Virus record (IMG/VR): IMGVR_UViG_3300010885_004067
Location: 1-22,548 of that record
DNA: 22,548 nt
DNA from: a virus
Reading direction: 5' to 3' (one strand)
Part shown: piece after piece, positions 16,738 to 22,548 of the stretch
Layout of the letters: the number at the start of each line of letters is the position of its first letter
Numbering within the stretch: position 1 is the stretch's first letter
Notes under the pieces: generated by a model
Seen by the model: the letters and a program-made list of their open reading frames with translations, nothing else
What the model was told of the DNA's origin: nothing
Databases searched by the model: none
Translations under genes and position numbers: made by a program

Positions 16738-18129
16738 TTATCTCCCCCCTTGAGGTACAGAACCTCTAATAAGTTCAAGCGACATATTGTACTGAGGACG
16801 GTCCTGATTTAAAATACAATGTCTAACCTTAGCTACTAGATAATTGCCTGTATCTATTCTATCGAGACCGGTAGTGTTATCGAACGAGGTTATGTCTGAA
16901 AAATTACACTTAATCATATCGCCCACAGTAATATCAGAGTCTCCGTACACGTATATTTGTATAATATGTTTTGCTAACTCTTCTATATATTGCTTTAAAA
17001 TACCCAGTTTCTTAGTAATAGCATAGGGATTCGCACTATACTCAGTTGGCGTCACTGTCATATTAGTACCAGGAGATGCCCCATGACCCCTTTGAAAACT
17101 AGCAGATATTGTCGAAGAGGTTTTTGTCTCTGCCGTCTTTATGTTATTTAACAAATCTCCGTGGGTAGTTGTTACTTCATCTAACGAGCCTTTAGACCAA
17201 TCATAATTAACCCCTACATTGTTAAGACCACCGGATAATGTTTGATCAACGGTACCACCGTTAACTAATTTGTTATACGCTATAATATTACGAACATTGA
17301 CATCTCTAATATCTTCTTTACGCACAGTATCCGTAAAGAATTCTTTATCTGACAGATTCTGTTCTATAGTTTTAGCGCCATCATCCATTAGTTTTTCAAT
17401 AGTAACAAAATGAAATCCGTTCTTATTCTCAAAGAATGTGTACGAGTGTGTCTTATATACACTAGAGAATGAATAATGCTTGAGGTGATCGATAGCAATA
17501 AACGGCCGTTCCATAGAGATCAGATCTATCTGTTTATCTAAACTAACAGTAGGCTCTATAGTAATAGGCTTAGGTGTGTGTATGTACTTTTCCAGTATTT
17601 CTCTTATAACATCGCTATAATTTCTATCTCTAACTGGAATAGCTCGTATAGGGAAATTGTTAAGATACTCTGCTGAAGAACACTTGAGGGTATATGTCAC
17701 TACCTTATTGGTAACACCTACTGGTATTTCATTATATAGTTCATTGACTCGTAGATAATAATAACAATCCTTACCTACAGCACCGGGTGTGTTATATCTG
17801 ATAGTGATAAACTCCTCGCCCTTCAATCCAAAGTTAGCTCGAATATTAGATGCATCGGCAATAAGAAAGTCAGCAAATATAATAGGGGAAAACAGAGACT
17901 CATAAATGTCTATTCTCTTTGCCTGATTTATTAGATTGTATGTCTTGTCGCCTGTTGTACTGTGTAGAACTATTTCTTGTATATGAATATCGCCAGGGAT
18001 ATTGTCTATGATATCGCCGCCCTTATTGGATAACATATTAGGATCTGTGCGATTATAGATGTCACGTTCTACATTGGCTAGAATATCCTGTCCTACCCCC
18101 CGTATAAAACTTTTAAGATTAAAAGACAT
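16738..18129 (-). CDS. 27: Baseplate hub protein, gp27-like
   Basis: A 463-residue protein (T4 gp27 is 391) placed directly before the gp5-like spike gene. In T4, the gp27 trimer forms the hub ring that joins spike and tail tube. Residues 45-130 (DIHIQEIVLHSTTGDKTYNL, IDIYESLFSPIIFADFLIAD) and about 130-240 (NYSDVIREILEKYIHTPKPI, FSSVYKTHSYTFFENKNGFH) have the pattern of the paired beta domains in gp27/gpD-type hub proteins. A C-terminal block (VYGDSDITVGDMIKCNF, then VAKVRHCI) also fits that family, where a dynamic extent-and-transport element is followed by a final barrel. Its ATG overlaps the gp53-like stop by one base (TAATG). The match is by architecture and context rather than by strong T4 residue identity. 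Confidence 0.78.
   Translation of the reverse strand: MSFNLKSFIRGVGQDILANVERDIYNRTDPNMLSNKGGDIIDNIPGDIHIQEIVLHSTTGDKTYNLINQAKRIDIYESLFSPIIFADFLIADASNIRANFGLKGEEFITIRYNTPGAVGKDCYYYLRVNELYNEIPVGVTNKVVTYTLKCSSAEYLNNFPIRAIPVRDRNYSDVIREILEKYIHTPKPITIEPTVSLDKQIDLISMERPFIAIDHLKHYSFSSVYKTHSYTFFENKNGFHFVTIEKLMDDGAKTIEQNLSDKEFFTDTVRKEDIRDVNVRNIIAYNKLVNGGTVDQTLSGGLNNVGVNYDWSKGSLDEVTTTHGDLLNNIKTAETKTSSTISASFQRGHGASPGTNMTVTPTEYSANPYAITKKLGILKQYIEELAKHIIQIYVYGDSDITVGDMIKCNFSDITSFDNTTGLDRIDTGNYLVAKVRHCILNQDRPQYNMSLELIRGSVPQGGR
16741..16750 (-). promoter_or_regulatory. Strong Shine-Dalgarno site setting the gp5-like start
   Basis: On the minus strand the sequence AGGGGGGAGA ends about 7 bases before the ATG at 16733. 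It overlaps the last codons of the gp27-like gene. It supports the shorter 305-residue form of the spike protein over a start 15 codons upstream. Confidence 0.75.
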
Positions 18130-18971
18130 TATGTATTCATTAACCTCTTTAGATCTGCTTCAACTTGTCTCTTATATGAAGCATCGATTAACGAAATTTC
18201 TTTTTTAGCTTCATTCAATTCTTGCTCATAATCAAAAAACGATACCGGGGACCAGAATCTATTTTCATCTAAGGGAATGCTATAAAATATTTGAGCATCA
18301 TTAACAATTGCAGTAGTACCTGAATCTACACCAATAATAGTGTCATCTGCTGCAAAAGAACCAGTCACATGTTGTACATTTATTTGTGTTGTTCCATTAT
18401 TTGTGCAGAAACCATAATTTGTACCATTTACTTGTATCTCTTCGCCTAATGTAAATGTGCCAGTAGTATTAGATATAGACATGGATACTATTCTATTGGT
18501 CGACTTTATGTCGTCGTATTGTTTGCGTCTATATGAGTGAACAACATAATCTATATTTAAAACAGGTACATAGTATTTTTTAGAACTTCCTAGAATATGA
18601 TCATATTCCTCGAGGGTTATTCTATCGTCAGCATAGTCAGACCAGTTGTTACGGTAGAACGCTATGCCTCGTGCTGCTTTTTCAATAGAACCATACTTAG
18701 ATATAATATGTACATATAGATCGTCTTCTGTAATAGCCAAGTCATAATATGGGTCTATAACATTGTTTGAAAAATGAACCAGCCACTCATATCCAGAATC
18801 GTCATAGTAATCATACGATAACAGATCTGTTCTATCTGTTTCTTTCATAGTATACGGCAAGAATAATGTACGTTCGCGTGCAACTCTATCAGAGAATCTT
18901 GCTCTGGCGAGCAGATTCTTGGCAGGAACACCGTTATATGTTATAGTAGGAATCTTGTTAAAATAGTTCAT
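18129..18971 (-). CDS. 53: Baseplate wedge protein, gp53-like, with an inserted beta module
   Basis: A 280-residue relative of T4 gp53 (196 residues), the wedge protein that binds the hub-facing part of the wedge. Residues 50-125 carry the family core (YEWLVHFSNNVIDPYYDLAI, then YVHIISKYGSIEKAARGIAF); T4 gp53 has a matching YWVLLMCNDNYDPYYGW stretch. The C-terminal helix, residues 245-277, resembles the T4 C-terminus (ALEN..LRQIKII..DINSFMNDL). Between them, residues about 160-230 form an extra Thr/Gly-rich segment with two similar units (TTGTFTLGEEIQVNG and VTGSFAADDTIIGVDSG), which T4 lacks. The gene lies between gp48-like and gp27-like genes; the start is preceded by a 15-base gap. Confidence 0.87.
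   Translation of the reverse strand: MNYFNKIPTITYNGVPAKNLLARARFSDRVARERTLFLPYTMKETDRTDLLSYDYYDDSGYEWLVHFSNNVIDPYYDLAITEDDLYVHIISKYGSIEKAARGIAFYRNNWSDYADDRITLEEYDHILGSSKKYYVPVLNIDYVVHSYRRKQYDDIKSTNRIVSMSISNTTGTFTLGEEIQVNGTNYGFCTNNGTTQINVQHVTGSFAADDTIIGVDSGTTAIVNDAQIFYSIPLDENRFWSPVSFFDYEQELNEAKKEISLIDASYKRQVEADLKRLMNT
18285..18494 (-). other. Inserted beta module within the gp53-like gene
   Basis: This stretch encodes residues about 160-229, which have no counterpart in T4 gp53. It consists of two similar units: T-T-G-T-F-T-L-G-E-E-I then V-T-G-S-F-A-A-D-D-T-I. Each is followed by Gly/Thr-rich turns. The style matches segments in the gp7-like protein. It interrupts the protein before the conserved C-terminal helix. 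Confidence 0.6.
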
Positions 18972-18986
18972 TTTTTAGCTCTAATT

Positions 18987-19991
18987 TTAGAAATTGCTAT
19001 TACCTATCGCCGCGCCGACCTTCGAATCCCAAGGCGCATTTGGATCCGAAATAATCCTGTCGAATTTCTCGGTCAGAGTTTCTTCACGACGAGGAGTTTC
19101 CCCGTTAGCTGGAGGTATTGCTACCTGTCCATAATTGCCCCCCCAGTCCCCAGACAGCATATATTCGATTTCTTTAAAATTAATAGATAATGAAATAGCT
19201 ACTGGATGATACTCCCCTCCATCATTAAAAAATGCAGGTACATTGCTAGGCGTATAGTTAACATTAACAGAACCCATCATGCATTTCTTAACTTTAATGA
19301 TGCTGTTGTCTGACCATCCCCACTGACTATTCACAGTATCTGTAAAAGCCGTATTACTGTTTATATTAGTATCCCATGGAAAGAAATTCAATTGCACTAT
19401 GTTTGGATATCTTAGAATAGCTCCAGAATTAAACGACGAATTCTCTGGCAAAGCCGCAGACTTAAGTATTTGTATCACCTTTTTTATTCTTTTACTTTCG
19501 TCAGGATTTTTAGGCGAAAACATCCAGGTTAATGCAAAATCTCTTAGCGACGAGCCTGTAAATACTACAGTTGGATTTGGATTGGGTGCAATTCCTGCGG
19601 ACTGCTGAATCGCAGATGATATAATTCTGGCATTGCTTCCAACACCTTCGGTGACGCCCGCCACTGCTTTAGCAGTAAAGGATTTCTTACCAAATATACC
19701 TTCAACAAATTTACCAGCAGCATCCGCTGTGGCTTTAATAGCATTGCGCTGAGAAGCTGTCTCAAACGCGCCGAACTCGTCTCCATTAAAAGCATCGCCA
19801 ACAGATTCAAACTCTGCTGAAGAGTAACCCACGGGCGTTGCATCAGATAATTCTGTGGGCAATGGTAAATTGATGATTTTGGTTACTGCAAAATTGCTAG
19901 TACTGAATGGAGACGGTCTACTATATTCGCCGATAGATAATCTGCAATAGTATTTACCTAATAGCGAACTTTCTAATTTTTCTGTTGCCAT
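18987..19991 (-). CDS. 48: Baseplate tail-tube cap protein, gp48-like
   Basis: A 334-residue protein close in length to T4 gp48 (364). In T4, gp48 sits on top of the hub and, with gp54, starts tail-tube growth. The C-terminal half has the features of the tail-tube/gp48/gp54 superfamily: FTWDLTP-like RDFALTWMFSPKNPDESKRI near residue 155-175, a long helix VIQILKSAALPE, then KVKKCMMGSVNVNYTPSNVP and VAISLSINFKEIEYM, equivalent to the TFTLEITMREI end of T4 gp48. The N-terminal third is Ser/Ala-rich and low in structure, as in T4. It starts one base after the upstream small gene ends, with GGTGG as a moderate ribosome-binding site. The distinction from gp54 rests on length and on the separate gp54-like gene on the other strand. 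Confidence 0.8.
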   Translation of the reverse strand: MATEKLESSLLGKYYCRLSIGEYSRPSPFSTSNFAVTKIINLPLPTELSDATPVGYSSAEFESVGDAFNGDEFGAFETASQRNAIKATADAAGKFVEGIFGKKSFTAKAVAGVTEGVGSNARIISSAIQQSAGIAPNPNPTVVFTGSSLRDFALTWMFSPKNPDESKRIKKVIQILKSAALPENSSFNSGAILRYPNIVQLNFFPWDTNINSNTAFTDTVNSQWGWSDNSIIKVKKCMMGSVNVNYTPSNVPAFFNDGGEYHPVAISLSINFKEIEYMLSGDWGGNYGQVAIPPANGETPRREETLTEKFDRIISDPNAPWDSKVGAAIGNSNF

Positions 19992-19992
19992 A

Positions 19993-20391
19993 TTATACCA
20001 CCGTCAGAATTTCAACTTCGCTGTCTTGACGATTCTTAGCGATTTTTGTGGACGGATTAATCTTAGCTAGGTATTCTTTTGTATCTGCTAATCTGTTTCT
20101 ACGTAGATGTGCTATATCAGACGCGCCGGTTCTAGAGGTAGATTTACCAGCAAATGCATAATATACATCCAGAGCTCCTGATAAAAGTTTATCTGTCTGT
20201 AGTGCGGCAAATGCCTCGACGCTACTGAACGAAAGACCAATATTTAAATAGTTTTCTGCTACCGGCTGTGCTACCTGTTGGGCATTAGTTGTACTACCCG
20301 AAATAGCATTCGAAATAGCCGACGTAACTAATCTATCAATAGGAGACAGATTAGTACTTTTTACATAATCCAAGGGGTTATTAGAAGCCAT
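19993..20391 (-). CDS. Small protein of unknown function leading the leftward operon
   Basis: A 132-residue protein I do not recognise. The N-terminal half is Ser/Ala/Asn-rich with probable helices (IDRLVTSAISNAISG, SVEAFAALQTDKLLSGALDV). The C-terminal third is basic (IAHLRRNRLADTKEYLAKIN). It has no signal peptide, membrane segment or Cys. It has a good TAAGGA site about 8 bases before the ATG at 20391 and is the first gene after two minus-strand late-promoter boxes, one base ahead of the gp48-like gene. The context suggests a small tail or baseplate component, or an assembly factor working with the tube cap. That is inference only. Confidence 0.8.
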   Translation of the reverse strand: MASNNPLDYVKSTNLSPIDRLVTSAISNAISGSTTNAQQVAQPVAENYLNIGLSFSSVEAFAALQTDKLLSGALDVYYAFAGKSTSRTGASDIAHLRRNRLADTKEYLAKINPSTKIAKNRQDSEVEILTVV

Positions 20392-20408
20392 TTGGGTGTC
20401 CTTAGGTG

Positions 20409-20426
20409 GTATAAATATATTTATAC
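20409..20426. promoter_or_regulatory. Palindromic double T4-type late promoter between divergent operons
   Basis: GTATAAATATATTTATAC is an 18-base perfect palindrome. It contains the T4 late-promoter box TATAAATA on the plus strand (20410-20417) and again on the minus strand (20418-20425), back to back. Late transcripts would start roughly 6 bases past each box: leftward about 20 bases before the small gene at 20391, and rightward about 57 bases before the gp4-like gene. T4 late promoters are read by RNA polymerase with gp55, gp33 and the sliding clamp. Use of both boxes here is inferred. Confidence 0.72.
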
Positions 20427-20456
20427 TCGTATTCTAGTATAGAATTCTTACTATTA

Positions 20457-20464
20457 TATTTATA
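20457..20464 (-). promoter_or_regulatory. Second minus-strand late-promoter box
   Basis: The minus strand reads TATAAATA here, an exact match to the T4 late consensus, in non-coding DNA 66 bases upstream of the small leftward gene. It may act with, or instead of, the leftward box of the palindrome. Confidence 0.55.
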
Positions 20465-20480
20465 ACAAACTCTGAGAAAT

Positions 20481-20921
20481 ATGGCTTATAAAGGAACATT
20501 CAAACCAAAGAATCCTCAGAAGTACAGAGGGGATCCAACTAAGATTATTTATCGTAGTAGGTGGGAACTAATGGTTATGCAAAAGTTAGATTCTCATCCA
20601 GACATAGTCGAATGGTCTTCTGAAGAAGTGATAATTCCATATATAAGCCCAATAGATAATAAACGCCATAGATATTTTCCAGATTTTTATATGAAGAAGA
20701 AGAATCAAGACGGAACTACTGAACAAGTATTAATAGAGGTCAAACCTTTTGCACAGACTAAACCTCCAGTAGTGCAGAACAAACCTAATAGGCGTTATAT
20801 TACAGAAGTGCAGACCTGGGGTATCAATTCTGCTAAATGGAAGAACGCAGAAGCGTATTGTGAAGATAGAGGTTGGAAGTTTCAGATTATAACTGAAAAA
20901 GATTTAGGTCTTACTTTTTAA
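20481..20921 (+). CDS. 4: Head completion nuclease, gp4-like (PD-(D/E)XK fold)
   Basis: A 146-residue homologue of T4 gp4 (150 residues; also called gp50/gp65), which acts on packaged heads before tail joining and probably trims or processes DNA ends. The sequence shows an early acidic residue in a basic/aromatic helix (YRSRWELM, E29), the P67-D68 pair in RYFPDFYM, and E86-V-K88 in LIEVKPF. These give a complete PD-(D/E)XK nuclease core as in TnsA-like enzymes. The start has only a weak GAGA-type ribosome-binding site but agrees with the family N-terminus (MAYKGTFKPKNPQKYRGDPT). It is the first gene of the rightward operon, 57 bases past the plus-strand late box. Confidence 0.92.
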   Translation: MAYKGTFKPKNPQKYRGDPTKIIYRSRWELMVMQKLDSHPDIVEWSSEEVIIPYISPIDNKRHRYFPDFYMKKKNQDGTTEQVLIEVKPFAQTKPPVVQNKPNRRYITEVQTWGINSAKWKNAEAYCEDRGWKFQIITEKDLGLTF

Positions 20922-20939
20922 AAAGGAATATATTTTTTA

Positions 20940-21530
20940 ATGGCTGGTGTATTCGATACTATTTTAACTAAAGGTGTTCGTTCGGGGCAGATTCCATCAC
21001 GAACAGATGCCGCACGTAAATGGTATAGAGAAGCAGCATCCAGTTATGGTAGAGTCAATGAGAAAAAATTAATAAGTGAAGATAATCAAAGATTAACTAC
21101 CAGCATTAAGCCCGGAAACATGTACATGTATGTGTACGATCCGAAACACAAAGATACCTTACCTTTTTATGATAAATTCCCTTTAATATTTCCATTCAAA
21201 GTAGAGAAAGGTAGATTCTGGGGACTCAATTTACACTATCTACCTCCAACATACCGTGCCATTCTAATGGACGCGCTATATGATTTAAAAAACAATAGTA
21301 GGTATGATGAGTCTACTAAATTAAAAATGAGCTATGACGCTCTGAACGGAGCTTCACAATTTGAATATTTTAAACCCTGTGTCAAACAGTATCTTATAAG
21401 TCATGTACAGACAAAATTCTATTACGTATATCCTTCAGAATGGGATATTGCGCTATTCCTACCAACTGAGCGTTTTGCCAAAGCATCTAAGTCTCAAGTA
21501 TGGGCTAACAGTAAAAAGGTCATAGGTTAA
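20940..21530 (+). CDS. 2: Probable DNA end protector, gp2-like
   Basis: A 196-residue protein just after the gp4-like gene, the same pairing as genes 2 and 4 in T4. In T4, gp2 binds the ends of packaged DNA and protects them from RecBCD. The central motif MYMYVYDPKHKDTLPFYDKF, then PLIFPF and WGLNLHYLPPTYRAILMDAL, is one I remember from proteins annotated as DNA end protectors in T4-like marine phages. The N-terminus is basic and helical (RTDAARKWYREAASSYG), which fits DNA binding. It is shorter than T4 gp2 (274 residues). An AAAAGGA site lies a rather long 12 bases before the ATG. Its equal length to T4 gp53 is a coincidence; the gp53-like gene is elsewhere in this window. The specific gp2 call is moderate. 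Confidence 0.62.
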   Translation: MAGVFDTILTKGVRSGQIPSRTDAARKWYREAASSYGRVNEKKLISEDNQRLTTSIKPGNMYMYVYDPKHKDTLPFYDKFPLIFPFKVEKGRFWGLNLHYLPPTYRAILMDALYDLKNNSRYDESTKLKMSYDALNGASQFEYFKPCVKQYLISHVQTKFYYVYPSEWDIALFLPTERFAKASKSQVWANSKKVIG

Positions 21531-21532
21531 AC

Positions 21533-22246
21533 ATGTTTAATATCGAAAAGTTTAACGCAGAGATTTCTACTAAGGGAGTTATGCGATCTAATAGATTCCT
21601 TGCTCATATCACTATACCCGAATATTTAAAAAAGGTTCCCTCCCTAGCAGGAGTTGATCAATTAACTTTGCGTTGCGAACAAGCACAGTTGCCGGGTATG
21701 GCATTTACTACAGCAGACAATGCGGGTATTAGATTAGGCTATGGACCTATGGAAGGTGTTCCATACGGCGTCGCATTTGATGATATTGGTTTAGTATTCA
21801 TATTAGACGCAGAAGGTAAAGTGTACAAATTCTTCTATGAGTGGGTCAACAGGATCGTAAACTTTCAAGCAGAAGGGCAGAATGTACAAAACATTCTCTC
21901 ATCAAAAAACGCAGCGTATGAAGTGGGGTATAAGGACTATTATTGTGCGGATATAACTATAGATGTATTTGATACCACTCAAGACCCCGAAAAAGGCAAG
22001 AAAATTTTATCAGTAAAACTATTTAGAGCGTACCCCAAAGCCCTACCCTCTATTGATTTGAACTGGGCATCAGAATCAGAAATTATTAGATTGCCTATAG
22101 AGTTCAACTACACAGACTACAAGATAACCTTTGAAGAGAATCCAGGACTCGGAAAATCCGCAGCCGGCTTATTTTCTAGATTAAAAAAAGATGACACTTC
22201 AAATGAACCACTTATTCCTGGAACTAACCTTACAGGAATATACTAA
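21533..22246 (+). CDS. 54: Baseplate/tail-tube initiator, gp54-like (tail-tube superfamily)
   Basis: A 237-residue protein. Its N-terminus, MFNIEKFNAEI then MRSNRFLAHITIP, parallels T4 gp54 (MYSLEEFNNQAI then FQRNNMFSCVFA). The rest has the tail-tube pattern: LRCEQAQLPGMAF at 46-58, YGVAFDDIGLVFILD at 78-92, a helix YKFFYEWVNRIVNF at 98-111, and a final sheet ending KALPSIDLNWASESEIIRLP, comparable with gp19 (NVGELQLDWDSNNEIQTFEV). In T4, gp54 sits on gp48 and starts tube polymerisation. T4 gp54 is about 320 residues, so this is shorter, and the tube protein gp19 (163 residues) is the main alternative. It starts 2 bases after the upstream stop. Confidence 0.72.
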   Translation: MFNIEKFNAEISTKGVMRSNRFLAHITIPEYLKKVPSLAGVDQLTLRCEQAQLPGMAFTTADNAGIRLGYGPMEGVPYGVAFDDIGLVFILDAEGKVYKFFYEWVNRIVNFQAEGQNVQNILSSKNAAYEVGYKDYYCADITIDVFDTTQDPEKGKKILSVKLFRAYPKALPSIDLNWASESEIIRLPIEFNYTDYKITFEENPGLGKSAAGLFSRLKKDDTSNEPLIPGTNLTGIY

Positions 22247-22261
22247 AAGGATGAATTAATA

Positions 22262-22548
22262 ATGACATTACCTAGAATAGACAAACCACTATTTGAGTTG
22301 AATGTGCCTTCAACAGGCAAGACCTATAAGTTTAGACCCTTTGTTGTTAGAGAAGAAAAGATTCTTCTTATTGCACAACAATCTGGAGCCGAAAAGGATA
22401 TTGTTCTAGCTATTAAGCAGGTACTTCAGAATTGTATTCAAGATGAAAAGTTTGACATCGATACATTAGCAACCTTTGATCTAGAGTTTTTGTTTCTTAA
22501 ACTAAGATCACATTCTGTCAATAATGTCATTGATGTTTCGTACCGTGA
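22262..22548 (+). CDS. Baseplate hub assembly protein, gp26/gp51 type (partial, 3' end beyond window)
   Basis: From the ATG at 22262 the frame stays open for 95 codons to the window edge. The start MTLPRIDKPLFELNVPSTGK, then KFRPFVVREEKILLIAQQSG and AIKQVLQNCIQD, is typical of the T4 baseplate protein family that includes gp26, with a role in hub assembly, and the related gp51 assembly factor. An AAAGGAT ribosome-binding site lies 9 bases upstream, 15 bases after the gp54-like stop. Since the C-terminus is missing, length cannot separate gp26 from gp51. Confidence 0.8.
   Translation, partial: MTLPRIDKPLFELNVPSTGKTYKFRPFVVREEKILLIAQQSGAEKDIVLAIKQVLQNCIQDEKFDIDTLATFDLEFLFLKLRSHSVNNVIDVSYR

Noticed and set aside
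16734-16778. Upstream ATG adding 15 residues to the gp5-like protein
   Set aside because: It would overlap the gp27-like gene, while the later ATG has a strong Shine-Dalgarno site and begins the conserved domain.
19565-19843. Minus-strand open frame of 92 codons rich in Leu
   Set aside because: Out-of-frame shadow inside the gp48-like gene on the same strand.
19989-20000. TATAATAT-like sequence at the gp48-like start
   Set aside because: It resembles a promoter -10 box but includes the ATG itself, so it could not make a transcript with a ribosome-binding site for this gene.
1-22548. Defence islands, CRISPR arrays, tRNAs, insertion sequences
   Set aside because: No repeat-spacer pattern, tRNA-like cloverleaf, transposase or defence-type domain was seen; nearly all sequence is accounted for by structural genes.

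Overview
The window is part of the late structural region of a contractile-tailed phage (myovirus) of the broad T4 superfamily. It has no bacterial housekeeping genes, tRNAs, CRISPR repeats or insertion sequences. Genes are tightly packed (gaps of 0-15 bases, or 1-base TAATG stop/start overlaps), and the longest gap between genes is under 100 bases. The DNA is AT-rich. The host cannot be read from the sequence. The large DUF4815-type and SVDLFF-type structural proteins, and a gp5 without a lysozyme domain, resemble marine and cyanophage-like T4 relatives more than T4 itself; that is an inference from memory of these families.

Layout. A divergent promoter region at about 20392-20480 splits the window. 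Leftward (minus strand), in transcription order, lie a small unknown protein, a gp48-like tube cap, a gp53-like wedge protein, a gp27-like hub protein, a gp5-like spike without lysozyme, an unknown protein with two Ig-like domains, then the wedge proteins gp25-, gp6-, gp7- and gp8-like. A giant DUF4815-type structural protein follows, then a second giant structural or fibre-like protein (at least 741 codons) that runs off the left edge. Rightward (plus strand) lie a gp4-like head-completion nuclease, a probable gp2-like DNA end protector, a gp54-like baseplate/tube initiator and the start of a gp26/gp51-type hub assembly protein that runs off the right edge.

How they work together. The gp5/gp27-like proteins would form the central hub and spike. 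The gp6, gp7, gp8, gp25 and gp53-like proteins would form the six wedges around it. The gp48 and gp54-like proteins would cap the baseplate and start tail-tube growth. The gp26-type protein would help hub assembly. The gp4 and gp2-like proteins would finish the filled head and protect DNA ends before tail joining. The two giant left-hand proteins probably decorate the baseplate periphery or contribute to host contact.

Regulation. T4-type late promoter boxes (TATAAATA) lie upstream of gp8 and gp6 and, as a perfect two-strand palindrome, between the two divergent operons. I found no clear terminators. The most unusual features are the palindromic double late promoter, the Ig-domain protein between hub and wedge genes, the lysozyme-less spike, and a recurring GxGY-type beta module that seems to have enlarged several baseplate proteins.
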